The notes beneath the pieces were generated by a model that did not search any database, was not told the origin of the DNA, and was given only the letters and a program-made list of their open reading frames with translations. Positions 1 through 14,588 of a DNA stretch of 64,000 nt are shown one piece after another. Numbering within the stretch: the first letter of the stretch is position 1; each line of letters starts with the position of its first letter. A program made the translations under genes and the position numbers. Source of the stretch: Microbacterium stercoris (lineage in GTDB: Bacteria > Actinomycetota > Actinomycetes > Actinomycetales > Microbacteriaceae); contig NZ_JAGFOA010000004.1 of assembly GCF_017592545.1 (NCBI RefSeq), positions 372,001 to 436,000 on the forward strand. The letters are read 5' to 3'.

Positions 1-1349
1 CCCTCGGTCTCGGGCACAAGCTGCGACGGATCGGCTTCCGGCAGCTTCTCGCCGAGGTAGCGCTCGACGAGATCGCCGAGCGTCTTGTCGGGGAAGCTCG
101 GGCGCAGCAGCCATCCGGCCAGAATGGGGTCGTAGGCGATGCCCGAGACCCGGAGCCCCGCTCGGCCGAGCGCCTTGAGCTGCGGCTTGGCGTCGCTCAG
201 CACCTTCGGCGCGTCGGACGCGAGCCAGGCGGCCAGCGCCTCCGCGACCTCATCCGACCAAGTGGCTTCCACGGCTTCCGCGCCCTGGCCCTCGACGATG
301 CGCGCCAGGCCGATGCGCTCGGGCAGACCGCCGAGGATCGTCACGGTCACGCCCGTCTCGACCTGCGAGCCACCGGCCCACGCCGCGAGCTCGGTGGCGC
401 TCGCCTGGCGCGCCTGCGGCGCGGGCTCCGCCGCGGCCTGGGGCTCATCCTGGGCGACCTCTCCGGCGGCCTCGAACACCCGGGGCAGCAGGGTGCGGAA
501 CTCCAGGCGCGCGAAGATGTCGCGAACCGCCTGGGCATCCAGGGGCTGCCGGATGAGCTCCTCGGGCCGAACCGGCAGCTCGACGTCGCGGAGAAGACGG
601 TTGAGCCTGCGATTGCGGCGGACGTCCTCCACGTGGGCCACGAGATTGCCGCCCACAACGCCCTTGATGGTGTGGGCGCCCTCAAGGAGCGCGTCGAGGG
701 ATCCGAACTGGGTGAGCCACTTGACCGCGGTCTTCTCGCCCACCTTGGGCACGCCGGGCAGGTTGTCGCTCGTCTCACCCACCAGAGCGGCGATGTCGGG
801 GTACATCTCGGGTGCGAGACCGTACTTCTCGACGACCGCGGGCGGGTCGTAGCGCTTGAGCTGGGAGACGCCCTGCACCGACGGATAAAGGAGCGTGACG
901 TCGTCGTTGACGAGCTGGATCGTGTCGCGGTCGCCCGAGCACAGAAGCACCCGGAAGCCTGCTTCGACGCCCTGGGTGGCCAGCGTGGCGAGGATGTCAT
1001 CGGCCTCGAAATCGGGCTTGGTCAGCACCGTCACCCCCATGGCCTCGAGGCACTCCTGGAGGAGGGGGATCTGTCCGCGGAACTCAGACGGCGTCTCGGC
1101 CCGATTCGCCTTGTACTCCGTGTACTCGCGGGTGCGGAACGACTCGCGAGATGTATCGAAGGCGACGGCCAGATGGGTCGGCTTCTCGGCCTTCAGCAGG
1201 TTCACGAACATCGACAGGAAGCCGTAGATGCCGTTTGTGTGCTGGCCGTCCTTGGTCGTGAAGTTGTCGACCGGGAGGGCGTAGAACGCCCGGTACGCGA
1301 GCGAATGGCCGTCGACGACCAGAAGGGTAGGCTTTGCGGAGTCCGTCAC
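1..1349 (-). CDS. polA: DNA polymerase I, N-terminal part (partial)
   Basis: Replication and repair polymerase that removes RNA primers and fills gaps. Only about 449 N-terminal codons lie in the window; the polymerase domain is off the left edge. The start reads VTDSAKPTLLVVDGHSLAYR, the N-terminal metal-binding segment of the 5'-3' exonuclease (FEN-like) domain, followed by the HTNGIYGF motif. The GTG at 1347-1349 is chosen because a TAGGCT box sits 6 nt upstream, which would make the mRNA leaderless; no Shine-Dalgarno is seen. The neighbouring ANTAR regulator and pyruvate kinase also lie near polA in M. tuberculosis. Confidence 0.95.
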   Translation of the reverse strand, partial: MTDSAKPTLLVVDGHSLAYRAFYALPVDNFTTKDGQHTNGIYGFLSMFVNLLKAEKPTHLAVAFDTSRESFRTREYTEYKANRAETPSEFRGQIPLLQECLEAMGVTVLTKPDFEADDILATLATQGVEAGFRVLLCSGDRDTIQLVNDDVTLLYPSVQGVSQLKRYDPPAVVEKYGLAPEMYPDIAALVGETSDNLPGVPKVGEKTAVKWLTQFGSLDALLEGAHTIKGVVGGNLVAHVEDVRRNRRLNRLLRDVELPVRPEELIRQPLDAQAVRDIFARLEFRTLLPRVFEAAGEVAQDEPQAAAEPAPQARQASATELAAWAGGSQVETGVTVTILGGLPERIGLARIVEGQGAEAVEATWSDEVAEALAAWLASDAPKVLSDAKPQLKALGRAGLRVSGIAYDPILAGWLLRPSFPDKTLGDLVERYLGEKLPEADPSQLVPETE

Positions 1350-1355
1350 CCTGCC

Positions 1356-1361
1356 AGCCTA
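1356..1361 (-). promoter_or_regulatory. Predicted -10 box of polA (leaderless)
   Basis: TAGGCT on the minus strand, 6 nt before the polA GTG. Transcription would begin at or next to the start codon. No good -35 hexamer is seen. One of nine similar sites in the window. Confidence 0.5.
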
Positions 1362-1392
1362 ACGAGGGCCAGGGACATCCCGAGGAGCATGC

Positions 1393-1836
1393 ATGACCGA
1401 CCTCTCCCCTGTCGTCTCCGAAGGCCTCGCCTGGCTGCACAAGCGCGGCACCGGAGTGCTCGCGCAGCGTATGGGCATCGAGTTCCAGGAGTTCTCCGCC
1501 GAGCGCTCCGTGGCGACCATGCCGGTCGAGGGCAACACCCAGCCCGTGGGTCTCCTGCATGGCGGCGCCTACGTTGTGCTGGGCGAGACGATGGGCTCGA
1601 TGGCGGCCAACTACCACGCCGGTCCCGGACGGCTCGCGGTGGGCCTCGACATCAACGCCACGCACACCAGCTCGGCTCGCTTCGGTCACGTCACGGCGAC
1701 CTGCACGGCCATCCATCTCGGCCGCACCACCACCGTGCACGAGATCGTCGTGGTGGACGAAGCGGGTCGTCGCTGCTCCACCGTGCGCATCACCAACCTG
1801 ATCAAGGACCTCCCGCCCGTGCGCTCGGCGAACTGA
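1393..1836 (+). CDS. Hotdog-fold acyl-CoA thioesterase (PaaI/MenI-like)
   Basis: A 147-residue single-domain hotdog thioesterase that probably hydrolyses an acyl- or aroyl-CoA in the cytoplasm. The segment QPVGLLHGGAYVVLGETMGS is the typical PaaI/YbgC-type active-site helix region (HGG followed by the catalytic acid about eight residues on), and GLDINATHTSSAR is the central strand region. Family relatives include the phenylacetyl-CoA thioesterase PaaI and the menaquinone enzyme MenI; sequence alone does not fix the substrate and no menaquinone gene is adjacent. GAGGAG lies 5 nt before the ATG. It is divergent from polA and convergent with the ANTAR regulator, with a hairpin between. Confidence 0.85.
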   Translation: MTDLSPVVSEGLAWLHKRGTGVLAQRMGIEFQEFSAERSVATMPVEGNTQPVGLLHGGAYVVLGETMGSMAANYHAGPGRLAVGLDINATHTSSARFGHVTATCTAIHLGRTTTVHEIVVVDEAGRRCSTVRITNLIKDLPPVRSAN

Positions 1837-1858
1837 GCGCGCGGCGCACCCAGACGGC

Positions 1859-1890
1859 GAAGGCGGGCCCGGATCTCCGGGCCCGCCTTC
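1859..1890. terminator. Bidirectional hairpin terminator
   Basis: Perfect 14-bp stem (GAAGGCGGGCCCGG, loop ATCT, then its complement) between the convergent thioesterase and ANTAR regulator genes. It can end transcripts from both sides. T-runs are short, as is common in GC-rich actinobacteria. Confidence 0.8.
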
Positions 1891-1906
1891 CGCACGTTCG
1901 AGGTGC

Positions 1907-2521
1907 TTACGCCTTCTTGGGCGAGAGCTGGTCGATGATCGCCTTCGCGACATCCTGCATGGTGAGGCGACGATCCATCGAGGCCTTCTGGATCCATCGG
2001 AACGCGTCGGGCTCGGACAGACCCATCTTCTCGTTGAGCAGTCCCTTGGCACGGTCGACGAGCTTGCGCGTCTCGAAACGCTCGACCATGTCGGCGACCT
2101 CGGCCTCGAGCGTGATGATCTGCTCGTAGCGGGCCAGCGCGATCTCGATCGCGGGCAGCAGGTCGTTCGGCGTGAACGGCTTCACGACGTACGCCAGGGC
2201 GCCCGCCTCGGTCGCGCGCTCGACGAGCTCCTTCTGGCTGAACGCCGTCAGCAGCACCACGGGCGCGATGTGGTTCTTGTTCAGGCGCTCCGCCGCGCTG
2301 ATGCCGTCCAGCTGCGGCATCTTCACATCCATGATGACGAGATCGGGGCGCAGCTCGGTCGCCAGCTGCACGGCGGTCTCGCCGTCGCCGGCCTCGCCGA
2401 CCACGTCGAACCCGTTGTCGCGCAGGATCTCGACGATATCGAGGCGGATCAGCGACTCGTCTTCGGCCACGACGACGCGGCGGGGGGCTGCGGGCGCCTG
2501 CCCGGTCTGCTCTTCGGTCAC
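1907..2521 (-). CDS. ANTAR-domain response regulator (PdtaR-like)
   Basis: A 204-residue cytoplasmic two-component regulator whose output domain binds RNA and acts by antitermination. The receiver domain (about residues 14-125) keeps the acidic pair in AEDES, phospho-acceptor D65 in LVIMDVKMPQLDG, T92 and K114 in VVKPF. The ANTAR domain (about 135-195) has the conserved RAKGLL and the AFRWIQKASM helices. It resembles M. tuberculosis PdtaR (Rv1626), also encoded near polA and pyk. The partner PdtaS-type kinase is not in this window. The start is a GTG with a TAGGAT box 6 nt upstream and no Shine-Dalgarno at proper spacing, suggesting a leaderless transcript. Confidence 0.93.
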   Translation of the reverse strand: MTEEQTGQAPAAPRRVVVAEDESLIRLDIVEILRDNGFDVVGEAGDGETAVQLATELRPDLVIMDVKMPQLDGISAAERLNKNHIAPVVLLTAFSQKELVERATEAGALAYVVKPFTPNDLLPAIEIALARYEQIITLEAEVADMVERFETRKLVDRAKGLLNEKMGLSEPDAFRWIQKASMDRRLTMQDVAKAIIDQLSPKKA

Positions 2522-2527
2522 GATGCC

Positions 2528-2533
2528 ATCCTA
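2528..2533 (-). promoter_or_regulatory. Predicted -10 box of the ANTAR regulator (leaderless)
   Basis: TAGGAT on the minus strand, 6 nt upstream of the GTG start. The spacing places the transcription start on or beside the start codon. Confidence 0.5.
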
Positions 2534-2581
2534 ATTCTCCGGATCGATCCGGGCCGCCTCACGACGGGAGTGTCTTGTGAG

Positions 2582-2664
2582 TGCCGGTGGTGGGATTCGA
2601 ACCCACACGCCCTTTCGGACAGCGCAGTTTGAGTGCGCCGCGTCTGCCATTCCGCCACACCGGC
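2582..2664 (-). tRNA. tRNA-Leu (anticodon CAA)
   Basis: On the minus strand the sequence folds as a class II tRNA. The 7-bp acceptor stem is GCCGGTG/CACCGGC with discriminator A. The D-arm contains GGCGGAATGGCAGAC, the anticodon stem GCGCA/TGCGC carries the loop CTCAAAC (anticodon CAA), there is a long variable arm, and the T-loop is GGTTCGAATCC. It would read UUG leucine codons. The 3' CCA is not encoded. It lies alone between the ANTAR regulator and pyk. Confidence 0.95.
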
Positions 2665-2679
2665 CCGAAAACGACGATA

Positions 2680-2711
2680 CCGCCTCGCCCGGATGACTCC
2701 GGACGAGGCGG
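2680..2711 (-). terminator. Terminator downstream of pyk
   Basis: Hairpin with arms CCGCCTCGCCCGGA and TCCGGACGAGGCGG (one mismatch) and a 4-nt loop, located between the pyk stop codon and the tRNA gene. In the minus direction it is followed by a run containing TTTT. Confidence 0.75.
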
Positions 2712-2744
2712 CATCGGAAGCGGCGGACGCCGCGTTCGACCTGC

Positions 2745-4187
2745 TTACTGCTGGTAGACCGGAGCGGCGCCGTTGACGGCGTCTCCGACCTTGTGCACAC
2801 GCAGATCGTTGGTCGAGCCGGCGATTCCGGGAGGGGAACCGGAGATGACCACGACCTTGTCACCGATCTGCGCGAGACCGTTGGACAGGAGGTAGTCGTC
2901 CACCTGCGGGAACATCGCGTCGGTGTGCTCCACCATGTCGACGAGCACCGAGCGGATGCCCCAGGTGAGGGCCATGCGGTTCTGGATCGCGACGTCGGGC
3001 GTGAAGGCGATCATCGGGATGCCGGGACGCAGGCGCGAGAGGCGCCGCGCCGAGTCACCCGACTGCGTGAAGACGCACAGGAACTTCGCCTCGACGAACT
3101 CGGCGACCTCGACCGCCGCCAGCGTGATGGCGCCGCCCTGGGTCTTCGGCTTGTTCGTGAGCTTGCCGATGCGGTGGAGACCGTGCTCCTCCGTCGCCTC
3201 GACGATGCGGGCCATGGTGGCCACCGTGACGATCGGGTACTCGCCGACCGACGTCTCGCCCGAGAGCATGACCGCGTCGGCGCCGTCGAGGACGGCGTTG
3301 GCGACGTCGCTCGTCTCGGCGCGCGTCGGCACCGGGTTGGTGATCATCGACTCGAGCATCTGCGTGGCCACGATCACCGGCTTCGCGTTGCGGCGAGCCA
3401 GCTCGACGGCGCGCTTCTGCACCAGCGGCACGGCCTCGAGCGGCAGCTCGACGCCGAGGTCGCCGCGCGCGACCATGATGCCGTCGAACGCGTCGACGAT
3501 GCCCTCGAGCGCCTCGACAGCCTGCGGCTTCTCGATCTTGGCGATGATCGGGATCCGACGGCCCTCTTCCGCCATGATGACGTGAGCACGCTGCACATCG
3601 GTCGCGTTGCGCACGAAGGAGAGCGCGATGATGTCGGCGCCCTTCTTCAGGGCCCAGCGCAGATCCTGCTCGTCCTTCTCGGACAGCGCCGGCACGTTGA
3701 CCGCCGCGCTCGGGATGTTGATGCCCTTGTTGTTGGACACGTTTCCGGCGACGACCGTCTTCGTGGTGACCGTGCGCTCGTCGGCCTCGGTGACCTGCAG
3801 ACGGACCTTGCCGTCGTCGATCAGGAGGTAGTCGCCCGGCTTCACGTCCTGCGGGAGACCCTTGTAGGTCGTGCCGCAGATGTCCTTGGTGCCCTCGATG
3901 TCGTCGATGGTGATCTTGAAGACGTCACCCTCGGCGAGGTAGTGGGGGCCCTCCTTGAACTTCCCGAGACGGATCTTGGGGCCCTGCAGGTCGACGAGCA
4001 CGGCAACCGGCTTGCCGAGGTCAGCGGCGGCGCCGCGTACGTTCTCGTAGTTCGCGTCGTGGACCGAGTAGTCGCCGTGGCTGAGGTTCAGACGCGCAAC
4101 GTCGACACCCGCCTCGATCAGCTCACGGACCTTCTCGCGTGTCGATGTCGCCGGCCCGAGGGTCGCCACGATCTTGGCACGTCTCAA
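2745..4187 (-). CDS. pyk: Pyruvate kinase
   Basis: Converts phosphoenolpyruvate and ADP to pyruvate and ATP, the last step of glycolysis. The protein is about 480 residues, normal for the family. N-terminal RRAKIVATLGPATS and the later NLSHGD, IIAKIEKPQA and MVARGDLGVELP motifs carry the substrate and metal-binding residues; the ATQMLESM and SGETSVGEYP motifs follow. Start choice: GGAGG lies 7 nt before a TTG giving MRRAKIVATLGP, the usual family N-terminus, while it is only 1 nt from the ATG at 4191-4193. I therefore prefer the TTG; the ATG would add two residues. It is followed by a hairpin terminator. Confidence 0.96.
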   Translation of the reverse strand: MRRAKIVATLGPATSTREKVRELIEAGVDVARLNLSHGDYSVHDANYENVRGAAADLGKPVAVLVDLQGPKIRLGKFKEGPHYLAEGDVFKITIDDIEGTKDICGTTYKGLPQDVKPGDYLLIDDGKVRLQVTEADERTVTTKTVVAGNVSNNKGINIPSAAVNVPALSEKDEQDLRWALKKGADIIALSFVRNATDVQRAHVIMAEEGRRIPIIAKIEKPQAVEALEGIVDAFDGIMVARGDLGVELPLEAVPLVQKRAVELARRNAKPVIVATQMLESMITNPVPTRAETSDVANAVLDGADAVMLSGETSVGEYPIVTVATMARIVEATEEHGLHRIGKLTNKPKTQGGAITLAAVEVAEFVEAKFLCVFTQSGDSARRLSRLRPGIPMIAFTPDVAIQNRMALTWGIRSVLVDMVEHTDAMFPQVDDYLLSNGLAQIGDKVVVISGSPPGIAGSTNDLRVHKVGDAVNGAAPVYQQ

Positions 4188-4230
4188 CTGCATACCTCCG
4201 CACAAGGTTTGGTCAGGGTGGGGTTGGGGG

Positions 4231-4264
4231 GGCCGCCGCAGAACTTCCGATCCGTGCGGCGGCC
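4231..4264 (-). terminator. Terminator of the gltBD operon
   Basis: 10-bp perfect stem (GGCCGCCGCA and its complement) around a 14-nt loop in the 90-bp gap after gltD. The trailing minus-strand sequence is C-rich and not T-rich, so termination efficiency is uncertain. Confidence 0.55.
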
Positions 4265-4278
4265 TTCGGGATCCTCTG

Positions 4279-10300
<6,022 letters not shown>

Positions 10301-10388
10301 GTTGCTCTACCGTCCTCGGGCTCGAAGAGAGATCGGGGCGTCGTTGGCCCGGGTGAATCACCGCACCGACTGCTTCGATCGATCCTCG

Positions 10389-10407
10389 CGTCCTTTCCGA
10401 AAGGACG
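10389..10407 (-). terminator. Short hairpin after lgt
   Basis: CGTCCTTT, a 3-nt loop, then AAAGGACG, immediately downstream of the lgt stop codon and upstream of gltB. It is a weak candidate terminator because the stem is 8 bp and no T-run follows. The rest of the 115-bp gap shows no motif I recognise. Confidence 0.4.
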
Positions 10408-10415
10408 GCAGAGTT

Positions 10416-11393
10416 TCAGCCCTTCGCTGTGTCGCTTGTGGCCTCAGCGGGGTCGTTGGTGACCTCGGACGCAGGCGGTTCGCTGACGTCGACGAAATCG
10501 GTGGGGTTCTCCGATTGTAGCGCCTCAGCGCGGGGGCCCTTGCTGCGCGACACGTAGGGCGACGGTTCGATGCCCTTGTGGCGTCGCTGGACGATCAGGA
10601 TGGCGATGCCGAGGACCACGCCGACGATGGCCGCCCAGACGTTGGTGCGAAGGCCCAGGTAGATCTCGCTGGGGTCGATCCGGATGGACTCCCAGACCAC
10701 TCGACCCGCCGAGTACCAGATCAGGTAGAGGGCGAAGAGGCGGCCCCACTGCAGGCGCAGGCGGTTGCCGATCCAGAGCAGGAAGAGGACACCGAGAACG
10801 TTCCAGACCACCTCATAGGCGAACGTGGGGTGGAAGAGCGTGTCGGCGGGGAGGCCCAGCGGGCGGGCCGGGTTGTCGGCGTCGATCTCGAGGCCCCACG
10901 GCAGGTCGGTGGGCCAGCCGAACAGCTCCTGGTTGAACCAGTTGCCGAATCGTCCCATCGCCTGTGCGAGGAGGAGGCCCGGGGCCAGCGCATCCGCGAA
11001 GGTGAAGAAGCGGATGCCGGTCCAGCGGCAGCCGAGCCACGCTCCGACGGCGCCGCCGATGAGCGCGCCGTAGATGGCGATGCCGCCCTCCCAGATCCGG
11101 AACACCGCCCACAGGTCTGCGCCCTCGCCGAAGTAGAACCCGGGGTGGGTCAGCACGTGGAAGATGCGCGCGCCGATGATGGCGAGCGGCACGGCCAGCA
11201 GGCAGATGTCGATCACGACCCACGGCTCCGCGCCGCGCTTGGTCAGACGGTGGTTCGTCATCAGCGCGGCCACGATGATGCCCGCGATGATGCACAGCGC
11301 GTAGAAGTGGATGCGCAGCGGGCCGAGGTCCCAATAGCTCACCGAGGGGCTCGGAATGCTCAGGGGGACGCTCGCCAGGACCGTAGACAGCAT
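10416..11393 (-). CDS. lgt: Prolipoprotein diacylglyceryl transferase
   Basis: Inner-membrane enzyme that moves diacylglycerol from phosphatidylglycerol to the lipobox cysteine of prelipoproteins. The 325 residues contain several hydrophobic spans. The family signature appears as GRFGNWFNQELFG near the middle, with the later LFHPTFAYE motif. The C-terminal 50 residues are a hydrophilic, Glu/Ser-rich tail, common in actinobacterial Lgt. The ATG has TAGACT 7 nt upstream and no clear Shine-Dalgarno, suggesting a separate leaderless transcript beyond the trpA terminator. Lgt next to trpA is also the M. tuberculosis arrangement. Confidence 0.96.
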   Translation of the reverse strand: MLSTVLASVPLSIPSPSVSYWDLGPLRIHFYALCIIAGIIVAALMTNHRLTKRGAEPWVVIDICLLAVPLAIIGARIFHVLTHPGFYFGEGADLWAVFRIWEGGIAIYGALIGGAVGAWLGCRWTGIRFFTFADALAPGLLLAQAMGRFGNWFNQELFGWPTDLPWGLEIDADNPARPLGLPADTLFHPTFAYEVVWNVLGVLFLLWIGNRLRLQWGRLFALYLIWYSAGRVVWESIRIDPSEIYLGLRTNVWAAIVGVVLGIAILIVQRRHKGIEPSPYVSRSKGPRAEALQSENPTDFVDVSEPPASEVTNDPAEATSDTAKG

Positions 11394-11400
11394 GATCTCG

Positions 11401-11406
11401 AGTCTA
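11401..11406 (-). promoter_or_regulatory. Predicted -10 box of lgt (leaderless)
   Basis: TAGACT on the minus strand, 7 nt upstream of the lgt ATG and downstream of the trp terminator. It would give lgt its own promoter. Confidence 0.55.
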
Positions 11407-11486
11407 GTCAGCCGCGGGAGCGCCTCCCGACACGTTCACCCGTGACGCGCGCGGCGCGCCCCGGGGTCGCCGCCTACGAAAGCCGA

Positions 11487-11517
11487 GAGGACCGGATCGC
11501 CATGCGATCCGGTCCTC
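11487..11517 (-). terminator. Terminator of the trp operon
   Basis: Perfect 14-bp stem GAGGACCGGATCGC with a 3-nt loop (CAT) about 20 bp after the trpA stop. In the minus direction it is followed by CTTTCG. It separates trpA from lgt. Confidence 0.85.
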
Positions 11518-11534
11518 GAGACGTTCTCGCGCCG

Positions 11535-12320
11535 TCAGGCGCGCGCGGTGCCTGCGGCGAGTTCGCGCGTGGTGGCCGCGAGCTGCTCGAGGCCGCCGTC
11601 GCGCAGGGCGCGCACCAGCGCGGTGCCGACGATCGCGCCGTCTGCGTACTGCAGGACGTCCGTGATCTGCTGCGCGGTCGAGATGCCGATCCCGACGCAG
11701 GCGCGTGCGGCTCCGTGCTGCTGCAGGCGTCCCACGAGCGTGCGCGCCGCGGCGTCCAGCTGCGCGCGTTCGCCGGTGATGCCCATCGTGGAGACCGTGT
11801 AGACGAAGCCCGTCGTGTTGCGGATCACCAGCTCGAGACGCTCGTCACTCGACGTCGGGGCGGCGAGGAACACCCGATCCAGCCCGGTGCGCTCACTCGC
11901 GGCGATCCAGTCCGGCGCGGCCTCGGGGGTGATGTCCGGCGTGATCAGTCCCGCTCCCCCGGCCGCGGCGAGGTCATCCGCGTAGCGGTCGACGCCGTAC
12001 TGCACGACCGGGTTCCAGTAGGTCATGACGAGCACCGGAACGTCCACCCGGGCGGCGATCTCGCGGACGGCGGTGAAGGTGTCGCGCGTGCGGAATCCCG
12101 CGGCGAGGGCGGCCTGCGTGGCCTCCTGGATGATCGGGCCGTCCATCACCGGATCGCTGTAGGGCGGGCCGAGCTCGAGGATGTCGACGCCGTTCTCCGC
12201 GAGCGTGACCGCCGCCTCGATGCTCGTCTCGAGATCCGGGTATCCGATCGGCAGGTAGCCGACGAACGCGCCCCGTCCCTCCGCCTGGGCCTTCGCGATG
12301 GCGGCTTCGACGGCGCTCAC
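11535..12320 (-). CDS. trpA: Tryptophan synthase alpha subunit
   Basis: Cleaves indole-3-glycerol phosphate to indole and glyceraldehyde 3-phosphate, passing indole through a tunnel to TrpB. The 261-residue TIM barrel keeps the catalytic pair E49 (in [12 protein letters not shown]) and D60 (in VMDGP), the same positions as in Salmonella TrpA. The phosphate-binding GIGIS loop is near residue 212. The GTG start overlaps the trpB stop as GTGA, so translation is probably coupled. It is the last gene before a strong terminator. Confidence 0.97.
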   Translation of the reverse strand: MSAVEAAIAKAQAEGRGAFVGYLPIGYPDLETSIEAAVTLAENGVDILELGPPYSDPVMDGPIIQEATQAALAAGFRTRDTFTAVREIAARVDVPVLVMTYWNPVVQYGVDRYADDLAAAGGAGLITPDITPEAAPDWIAASERTGLDRVFLAAPTSSDERLELVIRNTTGFVYTVSTMGITGERAQLDAAARTLVGRLQQHGAARACVGIGISTAQQITDVLQYADGAIVGTALVRALRDGGLEQLAATTRELAAGTARA

Positions 12321-13543
12321 GCCTGCTCCTCCGGCTCGTCGTACAGCTCGAAGTACCGAGCGGCGGTGTCCATGTCCTTGTCGCCGCGGCCGGAGAGGCA
12401 CACGGCGATGATCGCCTCCGGGCCGAGCTCGCGACCGATGCGCAGTGCCCCCGCCAGCGCGTGCGCCGACTCGATGGCCGGGATGATGCCCTCGGTGCGG
12501 CTCAGCAGGCGCAGCGCCTGCATGGCCTCGTCGTCGGTCGCGGGGATGTACTCGGCCCGGCCGATGTCCGCCAGCCACGAGTGCTCGGGGCCCACCCCGG
12601 GATAGTCGAGTCCGGCCGAGATCGAGTGCGACTCGACCGTCTGACCGTCTTCGTCCTGCAGCACGTAGGTGCGGGCGCCGTGCAGCACACCGGGGCGACC
12701 GCGTTCGATCGATGCCGCGTGACGCAGGGTGTCGACGCCGTCGCCGGCCGCCTCCACGCCGTACAGCCGCACGTCGGCGTCGTCGAGGAAGGCATCGAAC
12801 ATGCCGATCGCATTGGATCCGCCGCCGACGCACGCGAGAACCGCATCGGGCAGGCGGCCGGTGCGCTCAAGGAGCTGCGCCCGGGCCTCCTCGCTGATGA
12901 TCTTCTGGAAGTCGCGCACCATCGCCGGGAAAGGGTGCGGGCCCGCGGCGGTGCCGAAGATGTAGTTGGTGGTCTCGACGCTCGCGACCCAGTCGCGATA
13001 CGCCTCGTTGATGGCGTCCTTCAGTGTGCGCGAGCCGGTCGTGACCGGGATGACGTCCGCGCCGAGCAGGCGCATCCGGGCGACGTTGAGCGCCTGGCGC
13101 TCCGTGTCGACCTCGCCCATGTAGATCGTGCACTCGAGCCCGAACAGCGCGGCGGCCGTGGCCGTGGCGACGCCATGCTGGCCCGCACCGGTCTCGGCGA
13201 TCACCCGCGTCTTGCCCAGGCGCTTGGTGAGCAGAGCCTGGCCGAGCACATTGTTGATCTTGTGCGAGCCGGTGTGGTTGAGATCCTCACGCTTGAGGAA
13301 CACTCGCGCTCCGCCGGCGTGCTCGGCGAAGCGCGGCACCTCGGTGAGCGCCGACGGGCGCCCGGCGTAGTTCAGCAGCAGCTCGGCCAGCTCGGCTCGG
13401 AACGCCGGATCGGCCATGGCCGCCTGGTGCGCATTCGCGAGCTCGTCGATGGCCGCGACGAGCGACTCGGGCATAAATCGCCCGCCGAAGTCGCCGAAGA
13501 ACGGCCCGTGCTGGTCACGCAGGCTCGTTGTGGTGTCGCTCAT
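12317..13543 (-). CDS. trpB: Tryptophan synthase beta subunit
   Basis: PLP enzyme that condenses indole with serine to give tryptophan. The 408 residues match TrpB1. The PLP lysine is K95 in HTGSHKINN, the catalytic glutamate lies in [10 protein letters not shown], and the glycine-rich phosphate loop is [17 protein letters not shown] sits 7 nt before the ATG. The gene overlaps trpC upstream (ATGA) and trpA downstream (GTGA). Confidence 0.98.
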   Translation of the reverse strand: MSDTTTSLRDQHGPFFGDFGGRFMPESLVAAIDELANAHQAAMADPAFRAELAELLLNYAGRPSALTEVPRFAEHAGGARVFLKREDLNHTGSHKINNVLGQALLTKRLGKTRVIAETGAGQHGVATATAAALFGLECTIYMGEVDTERQALNVARMRLLGADVIPVTTGSRTLKDAINEAYRDWVASVETTNYIFGTAAGPHPFPAMVRDFQKIISEEARAQLLERTGRLPDAVLACVGGGSNAIGMFDAFLDDADVRLYGVEAAGDGVDTLRHAASIERGRPGVLHGARTYVLQDEDGQTVESHSISAGLDYPGVGPEHSWLADIGRAEYIPATDDEAMQALRLLSRTEGIIPAIESAHALAGALRIGRELGPEAIIAVCLSGRGDKDMDTAARYFELYDEPEEQA

Positions 13544-14319
13544 CTGCCTGCCTCCAGGAACGTCTTGAGGGTGGCGACGGGATCGCCGGTCACCAGGGCC
13601 TCGCCGATCAGCACCGCGTCGGCGCCTGCGGCCCGGTAGTGGGCAACGTCCTCGGGCGTGAGCACCGCCGACTCGGCCACCTTGATCGCATCCGCCGGGA
13701 TGTGCTCGACGAGGCGTCCGAACAGGTCGCGGTCCAGCTCGAACGTCGACAGGTCACGGGCATTCACGCCGATCAGACGCGCGCCCAGGTCTGCGGCCCG
13801 TGCGACCTCGTCCGCCGAATGCGTCTCGACGAGCGGCGTCATGCCGAGCTCGGTGATCAGGGCGTACAGCTCGGCCAGCAGAGGCTGCTCGAGCGCCGCG
13901 ACGATCAGCAGCACAAGATCTGCGCCCGCGGCACGGGCCTCGAGCACCTGGTACGGCGTGGCGATGAAGTCCTTGCGCAGCACCGGCAGGGAGACCCGTT
14001 CGCGCACCGCGGTCAGGTCGTCCAGCGAGCCCTTGAAGCGGCGCTGCTCGGTGAGCACGCTGATCGCTGACGCCCCGCCCTGCTCGTACAAGCTGGCCTG
14101 GAGAGCCGGGTCGGGGATCGCCGCCAGGTCACCTCGCGACGGGCTCGCGCGCTTGACCTCTGCGATGACACGCACGACGTCGGCGGGCGCGAGGGCGGCC
14201 AGCGCGTCGCGCGCGCCGGTCTGCGCCAGCGCGGCCCGCTCGACCTCGGCGAGGGGACGCGTGAGACGACGCTTCTCCGCGTCCTCCACCGAGCCCGCCG
14301 TGAGGTCGGCGAGCAGCAT
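13540..14319 (-). CDS. trpC: Indole-3-glycerol phosphate synthase
   Basis: Closes the indole ring: CdRP to indole-3-glycerol phosphate with loss of CO2 and water. The 259-residue TIM barrel has catalytic K56 in [14 protein letters not shown]91 in [11 protein letters not shown] and K116 in VLRKDFI. It is monofunctional, with no PRAI (TrpF) domain. The start ATG overlaps the stop of the preceding small membrane protein by one base (TGATG). Confidence 0.97.
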   Translation of the reverse strand: MLLADLTAGSVEDAEKRRLTRPLAEVERAALAQTGARDALAALAPADVVRVIAEVKRASPSRGDLAAIPDPALQASLYEQGGASAISVLTEQRRFKGSLDDLTAVRERVSLPVLRKDFIATPYQVLEARAAGADLVLLIVAALEQPLLAELYALITELGMTPLVETHSADEVARAADLGARLIGVNARDLSTFELDRDLFGRLVEHIPADAIKVAESAVLTPEDVAHYRAAGADAVLIGEALVTGDPVATLKTFLEAGR

Positions 14320-14549
14320 CAGTGGCCCTTGGCCTGGTACTTGGTTCCGTTCACGCCGTAGCCGGCCTTCGTCATGACCCAGCCGACGATGGGGCCGATC
14401 ACGAGGAGAGCAACGCCCACGAAGAAGAGCGTCCACTGGTCGATGAACAGCGCGACGGTGCCGAGGCTGATCGCGACCAGCATGATGATCACGGCCGTCC
14501 AGGCAGCGGGCGAGTGTCCGTGGCCGGGGTCGCCGTTCGGGTTGCTCAT
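14319..14549 (-). CDS. HGxxPAAWT-type small membrane protein
   Basis: A 76-residue protein with the N-terminal motif HGHSPAAWT followed by two hydrophobic helices (about residues 17-38 and 41-60). Such proteins are found in actinobacterial trp operons just before trpC; their role is not known to me. It has a good AAGGAG ribosome site and a TAGACT box further upstream, so it may head an internal transcript covering trpC, trpB and trpA. The stop overlaps the trpC start (TGATG). Confidence 0.85.
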   Translation of the reverse strand: MSNPNGDPGHGHSPAAWTAVIIMLVAISLGTVALFIDQWTLFFVGVALLVIGPIVGWVMTKAGYGVNGTKYQAKGH

Positions 14550-14582
14550 CTCGGATGTCTCCTTCGTTACGGGGATGGGAAG

Positions 14583-14588
14583 AGTCTA
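14583..14588 (-). promoter_or_regulatory. Possible internal promoter -10 within the trp operon
   Basis: TAGACT on the minus strand, overlapping the end of the upstream membrane-protein gene and about 34 nt before the HGxxPAAWT gene. It could allow trpCBA expression apart from the his genes. No clear -35 is seen. Confidence 0.35.

Noticed and set aside
12321..12833. Upstream extension of the trpA frame into trpB
   Set aside because: The extension is Arg-rich noise lying over trpB; the GTG at 12318-12320 with GTGA overlap gives the normal TrpA N-terminus.
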